DNA of 49,895 nucleotides, from the NCBI GenBank assembly GCA_030430845.1, contig JAUIKE010000045.1:1-49895 (forward strand), in the 5' to 3' direction. Positions within the stretch are counted from its first letter, which is position 1. Every line of letters starts with the position of its first letter. This document shows positions 24,571-33,723 of this stretch, piece after piece. Under the pieces are notes generated by a model that was not told the DNA's origin, made no database searches, and was given only the letters and a program-made list of their open reading frames with translations. The position numbers and the translations under genes are program-made. The DNA comes from Bacteroidia bacterium. GTDB taxonomy: Bacteria > Bacteroidota > Bacteroidia > Chitinophagales > Saprospiraceae.

Positions 24571-24623
24571 GTTTTTGGGGTTGTGTAAAAATGAGGAACG
24601 AGTTTTTACACAACCCCAAAAAC
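24571..24623. terminator. Perfect hairpin sharing the element-family outer arm
   Basis: A 21-bp perfect inverted repeat (24571-24591 with 24603-24623) around the 11-nt loop TGAGGAACGAG. The arm contains GGGGTTGTGTAAAAA, as in palindromic elements A and B. It lies between the LRR gene and the next gene and could act as a terminator. Confidence 0.65.
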
Positions 24624-24667
24624 ACTCATTTTTTTTGGTTCAACCCAATTAATTAAAACACTCAATA

Positions 24668-25015
24668 ATGCATAGAAGAAAGTTTTTAGTTAAATCAAGC
24701 CTTGCCGGCTCGGCTGCTTTTATAGGAACTGGCTCTTTAGAAGCTGTAGGTATTCAAATGTTACATGCTAAAATGCTTTTAAACAAGGAGGAATACCAAC
24801 ATTTGACTTCCTTCGCTAAGGAGTTTGATGCCATCCTGAAAACGCAGGCTGAACGACCTCTTTTTATGAATAAGGTTTACTGGATTGATCAGTTAGTTGA
24901 GAGAAGGACAATTGAAAATGGGTATGAAGTGTGCTGCAAAAATGTTAACGGCCAATACCTTGTTTTGATCAAGAAGGGAAAGAATAAGTATGTCAAGGTA
25001 TTAAAAGAAATATGA
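24668..25015 (+). CDS. Tat-signal hypothetical protein, 115 aa
   Basis: Starts MHRRKFLVKSSLAGSAAFIG, a twin-arginine-like signal. The mature part of about 85 residues is mixed alpha/beta and ends VNGQYLVLIKKGKNKYVKVL. It has a CC pair (EVCCKNV), but no known domain. Likely a small exported protein of unknown role. Its stop codon lies within the left arm of a convergent terminator. Confidence 0.7.
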   Translation: MHRRKFLVKSSLAGSAAFIGTGSLEAVGIQMLHAKMLLNKEEYQHLTSFAKEFDAILKTQAERPLFMNKVYWIDQLVERRTIENGYEVCCKNVNGQYLVLIKKGKNKYVKVLKEI

Positions 25016-25062
25016 TTTTATAGAGGGGCCGCCCGGCTCCTCTATAAAATTATATTTCTTTC
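25006..25062. terminator. Bidirectional terminator between convergent genes
   Basis: A long stem of about 26 bp with two mismatches (AAGAAATATGATTTTATAGA on the left, its near-complement on the right) and a C-rich loop at 25031-25034. It covers the stop codons of both the 115-residue gene and the convergent aldehyde dehydrogenase gene. Confidence 0.65.
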
Positions 25063-26524
25063 AATACCTAATTGCTATATTTTTGGTATTGCTAAAGAAC
25101 CGAAGGGATTCAAGCCCTCCCTCCCGGTCATGCCCCGACATACGTATACCGCCAAATGGAGCTCGAAGGTCCTGGACCATCCACCCGTTAATCCATACGA
25201 CTCCTGATTTGAGCTGGTTGCTTATTCGAGACGCTTTTGATAGGTCCTTTGACCAAACAGAGGCTGCCAGCCCAAAGGGCGTGCTATTGGCCAATTGTAC
25301 AGCCTCGGCTTCACTCACAAAGGGACTAATGGTTACCAACGGACCGAAAACTTCCTCCTGATTGGTGTGACAAGCGGGCGGAAGGCCCTCAATGATGGCC
25401 GGCCGGAAAAAGTACCCTTCCTCTAATTCTCCTGTCAGTTCCATTTTTTTTCCGCCGTATAATAGTGTTCCTCCTTCTTTTTGTGCCAGCTCTACATAAG
25501 ATTGCACTTTTTCCATATGTTCCTTCGAGATTAGAGCACCCAGGTCCGTAATGGTGGAAAAAGGGTCCCCTATTTTCAAAAAAGAGGTTCGTTTGATCAA
25601 TTCTGCTTTGAATTTTTCGTATAAATTTTCCTCAACATAAATCCGGGAACAGGCATAGTGATGTTGGCCGTTATTGGAAAATGAGGACCGCAAGGTATTG
25701 ATCATCATCTGGTCGAAGTCACAATCTTCAAATATGATGTTGGCATTCTTACCCCCCATATTCAATTGAAGCTTTTTTACATGCTTAATACCTGCTTGAA
25801 GGATCTTTTGTCCCTTTTCCAGGTCTCCGGTAAAGGAAATTGCTTCTATCTTGGGGTGTTTGGCTATGGCCAGGTCCAGTACCTGATCCTGGCCGAAAAG
25901 TATATTCAGAACTCCGTTGGGAAGATTAGCTTCTATACAGGCTTTTGATAATAAATAGGTAGTTACCGGACTCCATTCGGAAGTTTTGGCAATGACGCAA
26001 TTGCCACAGGCCAGAGCGGCAGCAACCTTCCAGCTAAACTGGTAAAGCGGCAAATTCCAGGGTGAGATACATCCGACAATACCGATCGGCTGTCGTAGGG
26101 TATAGCTGGTCGCCTCATTTTGCAGATGAAAAGCTTCATTACCATAATGTAAGAGGGAGGAGGCAAAAAAACGAAAATGAGCGTGGGCGCGGGGAATGTC
26201 CACACTGTGCGACATGCTAAGTGGCTTACCGGTATCGATGGTTTCGGCGCGGGCGAAAGAATCGCTGTTCTGTTCGATGATGTCAGCTATGCGCATCAAA
26301 ATGCGAAAACGCTTCTGAGGATCCATCGCAGCCCAGGCCGGCTGCGCCCTTTCGGCGGCTTCAATGGCTCTTTGCAAATCTTCTTCGCTGGAATCTGGAA
26401 AGTGGGTGTAAACTTTTCCGGTAGCAGGGTTGATATTGTCGAGATACTGCCCCGAGGTAGCCGGGGCCAGCTTTCCGTCAATATAATTCTTAAGGTACTT
26501 GTCCGTTTGCATGGCAATAGTCAC
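25061..26524 (-). CDS. Aldehyde dehydrogenase-like protein lacking catalytic residues
   Basis: 487 residues, with full-length aldehyde dehydrogenase fold motifs: SPWNLPL (154-160), AKTSEWSP (179-186), FTGD (231-234), MGGKN (256-260) and KEEVFGP-like QEEVFGP near 398. It is closest in style to 2-hydroxymuconic/aminomuconic semialdehyde dehydrogenases. However, the general-base Glu of LELGGK is Asn255 (QLNMGGKN), and the nucleophilic Cys of GQxCxxxSR is His289 (GQHHYACSR); a Cys appears three residues later at 292. The frame is intact, so it is a real protein that may be a pseudoenzyme or have altered chemistry. It is convergent with the upstream gene, with no obvious pathway neighbours. Confidence 0.85.
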   Translation of the reverse strand: MTIAMQTDKYLKNYIDGKLAPATSGQYLDNINPATGKVYTHFPDSSEEDLQRAIEAAERAQPAWAAMDPQKRFRILMRIADIIEQNSDSFARAETIDTGKPLSMSHSVDIPRAHAHFRFFASSLLHYGNEAFHLQNEATSYTLRQPIGIVGCISPWNLPLYQFSWKVAAALACGNCVIAKTSEWSPVTTYLLSKACIEANLPNGVLNILFGQDQVLDLAIAKHPKIEAISFTGDLEKGQKILQAGIKHVKKLQLNMGGKNANIIFEDCDFDQMMINTLRSSFSNNGQHHYACSRIYVEENLYEKFKAELIKRTSFLKIGDPFSTITDLGALISKEHMEKVQSYVELAQKEGGTLLYGGKKMELTGELEEGYFFRPAIIEGLPPACHTNQEEVFGPLVTISPFVSEAEAVQLANSTPFGLAASVWSKDLSKASRISNQLKSGVVWINGWMVQDLRAPFGGIRMSGHDREGGLESLRFFSNTKNIAIRY

Positions 26525-26570
26525 AGTTGGTTATGAGTATTGCTCATGAGATTACATGCTGTAATATACA

Positions 26571-26620
26571 AAATGTAAAGTTTTATAGGGGCGCTAGCGC
26601 CCCTATAAAACTTTACATTT
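26571..26620. repeat. 50-nt perfect palindrome
   Basis: Every base of 26571-26620 is matched, centred on GCGCTAGCGC. It overlaps the stop codon of the M28 peptidase gene (26613-26615). Without a T-run it is not a standard terminator, although the TTTTA steps may help. Confidence 0.75.
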
Positions 26621-27647
26621 GTCCATTATTCTCTCTATAAACAACTGCCAGTACCAGCTGACCTACTGCCCGGAGGGTACGGCTGTCAATAATATCGATG
26701 TCATCATTGTGGGTATGCCAGTGAGGTCCGAAGCCCGTTTCAGATTTTTGCGGCTTGTGGATGATATCGATCATTTTGATGCCGGCAATTTTGTTGACGA
26801 AGTAGTGATCGTCCGTTACGCCACCCTGGTCCTGCTGGTTGACAAAGTAATTGCCGTAGCCCATTTTATCCGCTAAAGACCAAACTTTATTAACAATCGC
26901 TTTGGCATAATACATCGACCATCCTTCTTTTGGAAAGCGGGCGCCTTCGGCCCCTACCATATCGAGGAGAATACCGTAGTCAAAATCTTTTTTGGGTCGG
27001 TGCAGGTTATTGGCCCAATACTGAGCGCCCAGCGCCCAGGTATTAGCGCGGGCTTCCTGTTCTGCCTGCGTGATTTGCTCATCGTCTTTAGTATCGTGCC
27101 CGTAATCTTCGGCGTCGAAAAAAATGATGTCTACGCCCAGGTCAAGCGGGTTTTGTCCAAGTTGCCGGGCTATTTCCAGCAGAACGGCTACGCCACTTGC
27201 GCCGTCATCCGCACCGGGGATGGGCTCATCCCGGCGTTCGGTCGATAAGTCAGAGTCGGCGATATGACGAGTATCCCAGTGAGCGGCTAAAACAACCCTG
27301 TTTTTGCTGTCGGGATTATACTGGCCGATGATATTAGTAGCCGGATAGGATGCCCCGGTATAAACCTCGGCAGTGAAATCCTGCTCGATAACGGTGGCTC
27401 CGAATCCAGTGAGTGAATTGACCAGCCACTCTTTGCAAGCCTGATGTCCTTCCGTGCCCAGTGCTCTGGGGCCGAAGGAAAGCTGTTTTTCCACATACAC
27501 AAAAGCGGAATCCCGGTCAAATCTGGGTACGGGAACTGTTTTGGTCGGGGCGGGCGGGGCCGTGTCCTCAGATCCGGTGGTGTCATTGTTACAGGAAGCC
27601 ATCATTACTGTAATAATGAATAGGAAAAATAAGTTACGAATGTTCAT
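26613..27647 (-). CDS. M28 family peptidase / glutaminyl-cyclase-like lipoprotein
   Basis: 344 residues. Lipobox MASC (about 16-19) shows a lipoprotein. The zinc site residues appear in HWDTR (near 118), GADDGASG (near 144) and DAEDYG (near 173), with the C-terminal HTHNDDIDIID (near 313) supplying the last ligand region. This set matches bacterial glutaminyl-peptide cyclotransferases and M28 aminopeptidases; by layout it is closer to the former, but both remain possible. It acts in the periplasm or on the surface. It follows a 50-nt palindrome at its stop. Confidence 0.87.
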   Translation of the reverse strand: MNIRNLFFLFIITVMMASCNNDTTGSEDTAPPAPTKTVPVPRFDRDSAFVYVEKQLSFGPRALGTEGHQACKEWLVNSLTGFGATVIEQDFTAEVYTGASYPATNIIGQYNPDSKNRVVLAAHWDTRHIADSDLSTERRDEPIPGADDGASGVAVLLEIARQLGQNPLDLGVDIIFFDAEDYGHDTKDDEQITQAEQEARANTWALGAQYWANNLHRPKKDFDYGILLDMVGAEGARFPKEGWSMYYAKAIVNKVWSLADKMGYGNYFVNQQDQGGVTDDHYFVNKIAGIKMIDIIHKPQKSETGFGPHWHTHNDDIDIIDSRTLRAVGQLVLAVVYRENNGQM

Positions 27648-27709
27648 TTTTTTCGTTTAAGTTGGTCTATACAGCGGATAAGCAGAGGCTGGGCCCCAAC
27701 CTTCGCTTA

Positions 27710-28759
27710 TTATTTGTTTGGATCAAAATGTACCCATCCCTGTGCGGGCAGGTCGTGGATATTGCCCCCTTTAGTATGCAATTTGACGCCCTCTTTTTTA
27801 TCCACTATTTCACCGGCGATGTAAATATCCGGCAGGTATTTGACCTTTTCTACATCATTGGGATCAATGGTGAACAACAATTCATAATCTTCTCCGCCGC
27901 TGAGGGCACAAGTGACGGGGTCCAGTTGGAATTGCAGGGCCATCATTTGTGCATCCGGATGGATGGGAACGCCGCTTTCTTCAATCACTGCTCCAACGCC
28001 CGATTGCTTGCAAATATGATAAATTTCGGAAGATAATCCATCAGAAATATCGATCATAGAGGTCGGAACCAGCTGATTTTTGGCAAACATTTCAATCATA
28101 TCTTTGCGGGCCTCCGGTTTGAGTTGGCGTTCCATGAGGTACTGTTGGTCTTCCAGATCCGGCTGAATATTTGGATTTTCGAGGTAGATCTGCTTTTCTC
28201 GTTCCAAAAGTTGCAAGCCCAGATAGGCTGCACCCAGGTTACCGGTAATACAAATTAGGTCACCTATTTTAGCGGTATTTCGGTAGGTGATCTTTTCTTT
28301 TTCGCCCTCGCCGATAGCTGTTACGCTGATGAACAAACCTTTGAGAGAGGAGGTCGTATCTCCTCCTACCAAATCTACTTTGTATTGCTTGCAGGCCGTA
28401 TAAATGCCTTCGTACAGTTCTTCCAGGGCTTCTACGGAAAAGCGATTGGAAATAGCAATAGAAACCGTTATTTGCTTCGGCACGGCATTCATGGCATAGA
28501 TATCCGACAGGTTAACGACGATTGCCTTATACCCCAGGTGCTTCAGCGGGGTGTACATCATATCGAAATGGATGCCTTCTACCAGCAAGTCAGTGGAGAC
28601 GACGGTGACCTTATCCCCATTGTCAATGACAGCCGCATCGTCCCCCACTCCTTTAATGGTGGAAGGGTTGTTCGGCACGGCCATTCTAGTAAGGTGATCG
28701 ATCAGGCCGAATTCGCCCAGGCTATTTACGTCCGTCCGTTTTGTCTTTTCTTCAGACAT
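27710..28759 (-). CDS. thiL: Thiamine-monophosphate kinase
   Basis: 349 residues. It makes thiamine diphosphate from thiamine monophosphate with ATP. Typical ThiL motifs of the PurM-like fold are present: LGEFGLIDHL at the N-terminus, GVGDDAAVID (39-48), LVEGIHFD (near 60), VGGDTTSS (near 152), TGNLGAAYLGL (near 192) and SMIDISDGLSSE (near 236). Length is slightly above the usual 320-330. A composite palindrome lies upstream, so it is probably transcribed separately from the thioredoxin gene. Confidence 0.95.
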   Translation of the reverse strand: MSEEKTKRTDVNSLGEFGLIDHLTRMAVPNNPSTIKGVGDDAAVIDNGDKVTVVSTDLLVEGIHFDMMYTPLKHLGYKAIVVNLSDIYAMNAVPKQITVSIAISNRFSVEALEELYEGIYTACKQYKVDLVGGDTTSSLKGLFISVTAIGEGEKEKITYRNTAKIGDLICITGNLGAAYLGLQLLEREKQIYLENPNIQPDLEDQQYLMERQLKPEARKDMIEMFAKNQLVPTSMIDISDGLSSEIYHICKQSGVGAVIEESGVPIHPDAQMMALQFQLDPVTCALSGGEDYELLFTIDPNDVEKVKYLPDIYIAGEIVDKKEGVKLHTKGGNIHDLPAQGWVHFDPNK

Positions 28760-28777
28760 ATTTTGTTTTATTTATAG

Positions 28778-28935
28778 GGGGTTGTGTAAAAACTCGTTCC
28801 TCGTTTTTACCCACCCCAGAAAATTTTATTTAGGAGGTCGTTTTAAGAAAAAAACTTTGTTTTTTTCTTAAAACGACCTCCTAAAAGAATATTATTGGTT
28901 GTGTGAAAAGGCCGTAGGACTTTTTACACAACCCC
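28778..28935. repeat. Composite palindromic element B
   Basis: Outer arms GGGGTTGTGTAAAAA (28778-28792) and its complement (28921-28935). Inner 27-bp perfect stem (28829-28855 with 28859-28885) with a 3-nt loop. Right flank AAAAGAATATTATTGG resembles the mirrored left flank of elements A and C (CCAATAATATT). It occupies the gap between the thioredoxin-fold gene and thiL, both on the minus strand. Confidence 0.75.
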
Positions 28936-28963
28936 TGGGAAATTGTATGACAATTTCCTTGTA

Positions 28964-30127
28964 TTATTCAAAGCGTTCCAGGTATTTCTCTACCCTTTTA
29001 ATATCCGTCAGATTTTGCGTGGCCCTGGCCAGTTCTTGTGCCATCAAGGCTGCTTCCAAAGCTTTTGACTTTTTTCCATTGAACAACAGGATGCTGGAAT
29101 AGTTGAGGTGGTAGGTATAGTTGTCACTTCCATCGGCTGCTTGTTTGGCCAGTTTTTCTGCCAGCTTCATAGCGCCGGCATCTTTTGAGAACAGATTGGC
29201 GATTTCTCCGGCCAGTAGAAAGTGTGTTTGGCGATCTTCTTTTTCGAGGGTTTTGACATAGTCTTCACAAGCATCGGTAAAGGCTTTGGCATCCTTGACG
29301 TCTTTGTAATATCTCATTTTAGCTTGTGCTGCAAAGGCTTTGCCATAAACGGGGGCATGCTTCATCGCCTTGTCGATGGCTTCCTCCAACAAGCGTTCGC
29401 TCCGGTATTCAACGGCTTTATAGCTGGTAGCTTCGCAGGCCTGTAGGATGCGCTCTTCTACTAACTGTTTTGAAAAAATGTCTTCCACGGCTTTTTGATG
29501 CTCAATTAAAAGCCCAAAGATTCTGGAATCGGCCTCTACGGTCCCTTCAAAAATAAGCTTTAAGTTTTCTTCGGTAGTTAGTTTATCCTGGCTTCTGAGA
29601 TAGTCATTGGTGATTTTGATACTGGGTTTTCCAGCCTGGTTGAGTGCCTTGACATACGAATAAACCAATTCGGGGCTGCGATCTCCTTTTTCATAGGCTT
29701 CCGCAAACACACCCGAGCGATCGATTTTTCCGATAGCGGCTCTGCCGGCTTTTATGAAATCGGGTACCTGCAAGGCACCTCTGATTTTTTGAACTACCTC
29801 ACCGGTATAATCAATGTAGAACAAAGTGGGAAAAGCCGAGACGGGGTACTTTTTCCTAAATTCCAGACCTTCCCCTCGTTCCATGTCCAGTTTGAGGTTG
29901 ATGAAATTTTTATTATAAAAATCACCCACGGATCGATCCGTAAATACGTTTTTGGACATCATTTTACAGGGGCCGCACCATACGGCATAAGCATCCACGA
30001 AAATGATCTTGTCTTGCCTTTCGGCCTCTTGAAGAGCTTCTTCCCAAGTTCCTTCAAAGAAGGCTATTCCTTGGGCCGAAACACCCAGGCTGCAAAGAAA
30101 AAAGAAAGCGATTATGATTAGTCTCAT
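28964..30127 (-). CDS. Secreted thioredoxin-fold protein
   Basis: 387 residues. Signal peptide of about 18 residues (ending VSAQ). A thioredoxin-like domain spans about 25-135, with the redox motif WCGPC near residue 50 and the cis-Pro in SAFPTLFY. The remaining 250 residues are helical and TPR-like, with no further motif. Such Bacteroidota proteins are periplasmic thiol-disulfide reductants or quality-control factors. Located in the periplasm; substrate not known. Confidence 0.88.
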   Translation of the reverse strand: MRLIIIAFFFLCSLGVSAQGIAFFEGTWEEALQEAERQDKIIFVDAYAVWCGPCKMMSKNVFTDRSVGDFYNKNFINLKLDMERGEGLEFRKKYPVSAFPTLFYIDYTGEVVQKIRGALQVPDFIKAGRAAIGKIDRSGVFAEAYEKGDRSPELVYSYVKALNQAGKPSIKITNDYLRSQDKLTTEENLKLIFEGTVEADSRIFGLLIEHQKAVEDIFSKQLVEERILQACEATSYKAVEYRSERLLEEAIDKAMKHAPVYGKAFAAQAKMRYYKDVKDAKAFTDACEDYVKTLEKEDRQTHFLLAGEIANLFSKDAGAMKLAEKLAKQAADGSDNYTYHLNYSSILLFNGKKSKALEAALMAQELARATQNLTDIKRVEKYLERFE

Positions 30128-30311
30128 CTTTATTTATTTTCTGATTTGGAAAAGGATAGAGGTTTGTTTAAAGGATATTTGGCTCTGTACAGGGCCGAAT
30201 ATCCCTTAATTTTCATACGATATACCACAAAATCTGTGGAATTACAAAAATAAGCAAGATGGGCAGGCTTGCCAACGCTTTAACGGCGGTTTAACTTTAT
30301 TGGAGTGAGAA

Positions 30312-30366
30312 AATCTTGCGTTAGTCACCTGGTGACTCCAAGTCACCAGGTGACTAACGCAAGATT
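30312..30366. repeat. 26-bp perfect stem with 3-nt loop
   Basis: 30312-30337 pairs perfectly with 30341-30366 around CCA. The arm includes GTTAGTCACCTGGTGACT, itself containing the short palindrome AGTCACCTGGTGACT-like core. Geometry matches the inner stems of elements A-C, but the sequence is different and the outer arms are missing. It lies in the divergent gap 30128-30522, where no gene is convincing. Confidence 0.7.
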
Positions 30367-30522
30367 CACCAAATTTTATTTGGAAGCAAATTTCTGTCCG
30401 CTTTTGTCCGAAAATGTCCGCTTTTGCATGGTTGAAAAAAGTTAAAAAATAAAAGATCGGGTACGCTCCATTAAACCCTTGCACTAAAACCTAGTCCAAT
30501 ACCTCAAAAAAGGACTTCATTT

Positions 30523-31893
30523 ATGCAAAAGTTAAACCACCTTTACTGGCGTGCAGGTTTTGGCTTGGGGCCTGCTGAATGGGAACAGAAAAAAGACTGG
30601 CCTATTTCCAGGGCTGTGAATGAACTGTTTAGCCAGGCCCGGCAGGCCAGGCCCCTCAAAAAAGAAGACGATCTGGCGTCAATTAACCCGAGGATGATGA
30701 GCGACGAACAAAAAAAAGAGTTCAGAGACTTACAGCGGAAAAAGCTTGTAGGGGAAAATGCAGCCTGGGTCAGCCGAATGAGCAGTGCGGAAGAGTCGGC
30801 CTTGCTGGAACGCATGAGCCTGTTCTGGCATGGCCACTTTGCGTGTCGGACCACATCAGGCCAGCTGGCCGTCCAGCAGTTAAACGCCATCCGCCGGCAT
30901 GCTTTGGGTAATTTCCGGGACCTGGTGCTGGCCATCGCCAAGGATCCCTCCATGATCCGTTATCTGAATAATCAGCAAAACCGCAAGCAATCGCCCAACG
31001 AGAACTTTGCCCGCGAACTGATGGAGCTGTTCACCATCGGCCGCGGCCACTACACCGAGCAGGATGTCAAAGAAGCGGCCCGGGCCTTCACCGGCTGGTC
31101 GAGCAATCTGAGGGGAGCCTATGTATTCAGGACCTTCCAACATGATAACGGACAAAAAACCTTTATGGGCAAAAGCGGCAACTTCGATGGCACTGACATC
31201 ATTGATATGCTCCTTGAGAAAAAGCAAACGGCTCACTTTATTACCTCCAAGATCTATCGTTACTTTGTCAACGCAAGGCCCGATGAAAGGGTGGTGAATG
31301 ATCTGGCCGAATATTTTTATTCAACCAACTATGACATCGGCCGCTTGATGAGGCGCATTTTTGAAAGCGACTGGTTTTATAAACCTGAAAATATTGGCCA
31401 TAAAGTTAAATCTCCGGTGGAATATACCGCCGGGCTGATGAGATTAATGGATCTTCAGTTTGATGATCATACCAGCATTTTGTTTGTTCAAAGAGCCCTT
31501 GGACAAACCCTTTTCAACCCACCAAACGTAGCCGGTTGGCCTGGTGGTAAAACCTGGATCGACAATGCCACCCTTATGATGCGATTAAGCATTGCTGCTT
31601 ATGTATTGAATGCTGCTGCCTTTAGCTTTCAACCAAAAGAGCAGGCCGAAGAACGCATTCGCCGCATCAACCGTCTAAAAGCCAACATTAATCTGGAAGC
31701 CATAAAAAAAGCAACAGATAAAATTCCAGACCACCAACTTTTTGATTACTACCAATCTTACCTTCTTCTGGCGGATACGAAAGCTACGCCTAACTTGTTC
31801 CGAAGGATGATGGCGGGAGTGAAGGACCGGGATGAACTGATCCGCAGGGGCCTGGGTTTTTTTACCTCATTGCCGGAGTTTCAAATGTGTTGA
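30523..31893 (+). CDS. DUF1800 family protein
   Basis: 456 residues with the DUF1800 layout: HLYWRAGFGLGP near the start, RMSLFWHGHFA (near 102), NRKQSPNENFARELMELFTIGRG (about 152-174), ARAFTGW, the HD-containing FQHDNGQKTFMG, and NPPNVAGWPGG (near 332). The family is almost always paired with DUF1501 genes in Bacteroidota and Planctomycetota and is thought to be surface- or export-linked, but its activity is not known. No clear signal peptide on this start. The DUF1501 gene follows 78 bp later. Confidence 0.9.
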   Translation: MQKLNHLYWRAGFGLGPAEWEQKKDWPISRAVNELFSQARQARPLKKEDDLASINPRMMSDEQKKEFRDLQRKKLVGENAAWVSRMSSAEESALLERMSLFWHGHFACRTTSGQLAVQQLNAIRRHALGNFRDLVLAIAKDPSMIRYLNNQQNRKQSPNENFARELMELFTIGRGHYTEQDVKEAARAFTGWSSNLRGAYVFRTFQHDNGQKTFMGKSGNFDGTDIIDMLLEKKQTAHFITSKIYRYFVNARPDERVVNDLAEYFYSTNYDIGRLMRRIFESDWFYKPENIGHKVKSPVEYTAGLMRLMDLQFDDHTSILFVQRALGQTLFNPPNVAGWPGGKTWIDNATLMMRLSIAAYVLNAAAFSFQPKEQAEERIRRINRLKANINLEAIKKATDKIPDHQLFDYYQSYLLLADTKATPNLFRRMMAGVKDRDELIRRGLGFFTSLPEFQMC

Positions 31894-31971
31894 TCAACCC
31901 TTAAAGTTTTGTTTAGGAGGTTGTTTATTTAATAGCTCATGCTTGATTTGTTGAGCATTAATTTTTAAAAA

Positions 31972-33165
31972 ATGAAAAGAAGAACATTTCTAAAAAATAC
32001 ATCTTTGGCATCTACGGCTTTTATGGTGCCCTCCTTTTTAAAGAACTTTCAGAAAACACAATTTCACGCCAGCCGTGCCGGGAAAATACTGGTAGTTGTT
32101 CAATTATCGGGGGGCAATGATGGCTTGAATACCATTGTGCCTTATCAGAACGACGTTTATTATAAAAGCAGACCCAGTCTGGGAATTTCGAAAAATGAGG
32201 TGTTAAAAATAACCGACGATCTCAGCTTTAACCCGGCTTTTTCCGCGATGAGGGAGTTGTATGACGATGGCTTGTTGAGTATCGTCAACAATGTGGGCTA
32301 TCCTAATCCTGACCGATCGCATTTTCGCTCGATGGACATTTGGCATACCGCCAGTGCCAGCAATGAATACCTTGAAACCGGCTGGATCGGGCGTTATCTC
32401 GACAGCAGCTGCCAAAACTGTAATCCGTATAGTGCCCTGGAACTGGACGACAGTCTTAGTCTGGCTCTAAAAGGACAGGATTACAACGGCTTTGCCATGA
32501 AAAATCCACAGCAACTGAAGCGAATGACCGACAATCGATTACTGAAGGCATTTGGCCAACAGGATCATGATCACGACCATGAGGAGGTCGCCTATCTATA
32601 TAAAACCTTGATCGACACACAATCTTCGGCAAGCTATCTTTTTGAGCAGTCAAAAGTGTATCGCTCAACGGTAACTTATCCCAATACGGCATTTGGAAAG
32701 GATCTCAAACAAACGGCTGAGCTGATCACTGCTGATACCGATACACAGATCTACTATTTAAGCTTAAGTGGTTTTGACACACACGCCAATCAGAAGAATG
32801 CACAGCAGCGTTTGCTGCAGCAGTACGCTGAAGGTATGAAAGCTTTTGTGGAGGATCTGCGTCAAAACAGCTTGCTGAATGACACCCTGATCCTCACTTT
32901 TTCGGAATTTGGACGCAGAGTTGGACAAAATGCCAGTAACGGGACCGACCACGGCACTGCGAACAACCTTTACATTATGGGCGGGAATTTGAAAAAACCA
33001 GGTTTTTACAACGAAGGTCCCGACCTGCTGAATTTGGATAATGGAGATTTGATCTACCAGGTGGATTTCAGAAATGTATATGCGACTATTCTTAACCAAT
33101 GGTTGGATGCTGATGCACCTGCTGTTCTGGGCAGGAAGTTTGAAACGTTGGGGATGCTGGGGTAG
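31972..33165 (+). CDS. DUF1501 family protein
   Basis: 397 residues, starting MKRRTFLKNTSLASTAFMVP, a Tat-type signal. The sulfatase-like DUF1501 core is recognisable by VVQLSGGNDGLNTIVPY (40-56), NPDRSHFRSMDIWHTAS (near 104), GFDTHANQ (near 268) and FSEFGRRVGQN (near 304). It is the usual partner of the DUF1800 gene upstream. Exported; function not established. A terminator follows 82 bp after the stop. Confidence 0.92.
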   Translation: MKRRTFLKNTSLASTAFMVPSFLKNFQKTQFHASRAGKILVVVQLSGGNDGLNTIVPYQNDVYYKSRPSLGISKNEVLKITDDLSFNPAFSAMRELYDDGLLSIVNNVGYPNPDRSHFRSMDIWHTASASNEYLETGWIGRYLDSSCQNCNPYSALELDDSLSLALKGQDYNGFAMKNPQQLKRMTDNRLLKAFGQQDHDHDHEEVAYLYKTLIDTQSSASYLFEQSKVYRSTVTYPNTAFGKDLKQTAELITADTDTQIYYLSLSGFDTHANQKNAQQRLLQQYAEGMKAFVEDLRQNSLLNDTLILTFSEFGRRVGQNASNGTDHGTANNLYIMGGNLKKPGFYNEGPDLLNLDNGDLIYQVDFRNVYATILNQWLDADAPAVLGRKFETLGMLG

Positions 33166-33246
33166 GGCTTTTTGGATGTTAGGTAGTTTGTCCTAATATT
33201 TTAAGGAAGCATTAAAAATAGAGATTTCTTTTCTTTTTGGGTGTAG

Positions 33247-33281
33247 AAAAAATCCTTTTGCAAGATGTAAAAGGATTTTTT
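33247..33281 (+). terminator. Rho-independent terminator after DUF1501
   Basis: AAAAAATCCTTTT (33247-33259) pairs with AAAAGGATTTTTT (33269-33281) with a 9-nt loop and continues into a T-rich tract. Confidence 0.8.
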
Positions 33282-33327
33282 ATTTTACTTTCAGACATCC
33301 ACAACTAATAACTCACAACCGAGTAAC

Positions 33328-33648
33328 ATGTCCAATTATTACGATCAAGTCTTTGAAGTAACCCGTAACATTCCATTTGGCAGAGTCAGTACCTATGGCG
33401 CTATTGCCGACTATCTGGCCCTGGGATCAGCCCGCATGGTAGGCTGGGCTTTGAATAATAGCTTTACGTTTGATGGAGTGCCGGCTCATCGCGTGGTTAA
33501 CAGAAAAGGTGAGCTCAGTGGCCGCACTCATTTTGCCACGCCCACCATGATGCAGGAAATGCTCGAACAAGAAGGCATAGAAGTTGTAGACAATAAAGTA
33601 GTGGACTTTGATCGTTTATTTTGGCACCCGGCGGAAGATGAGGAATAA
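33328..33648 (+). CDS. Alkyltransferase-like protein (ATL)
   Basis: 106 residues with the MGMT DNA-binding fold: IPFGRVSTYGAIADYL (15-30), a winged-helix ARMVGWAL, and PAHRVVNRKGELSG. In active O6-alkylguanine transferases the motif is PCHRV; here the Cys is Ala, as in ATL proteins (YbaZ/Atl1). These bind O6-alkylated guanine without repairing it and pass the lesion to nucleotide excision repair. Size is typical for ATL. It stands alone between terminator and DUF2147 gene. Confidence 0.92.
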   Translation: MSNYYDQVFEVTRNIPFGRVSTYGAIADYLALGSARMVGWALNNSFTFDGVPAHRVVNRKGELSGRTHFATPTMMQEMLEQEGIEVVDNKVVDFDRLFWHPAEDEE

Positions 33649-33723
33649 AATAATGCTCAATACTTTCTTAAGCTGAAGCCGGCTCAAAAAACATATTTAC
33701 AGTATTTAACAGATTAATACACC

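Noticed and set aside
30242..30484. 80-codon minus-strand frame in the divergent gap
   Set aside because: It runs through the 26-bp perfect stem and has no family resemblance, so it is most likely non-coding.
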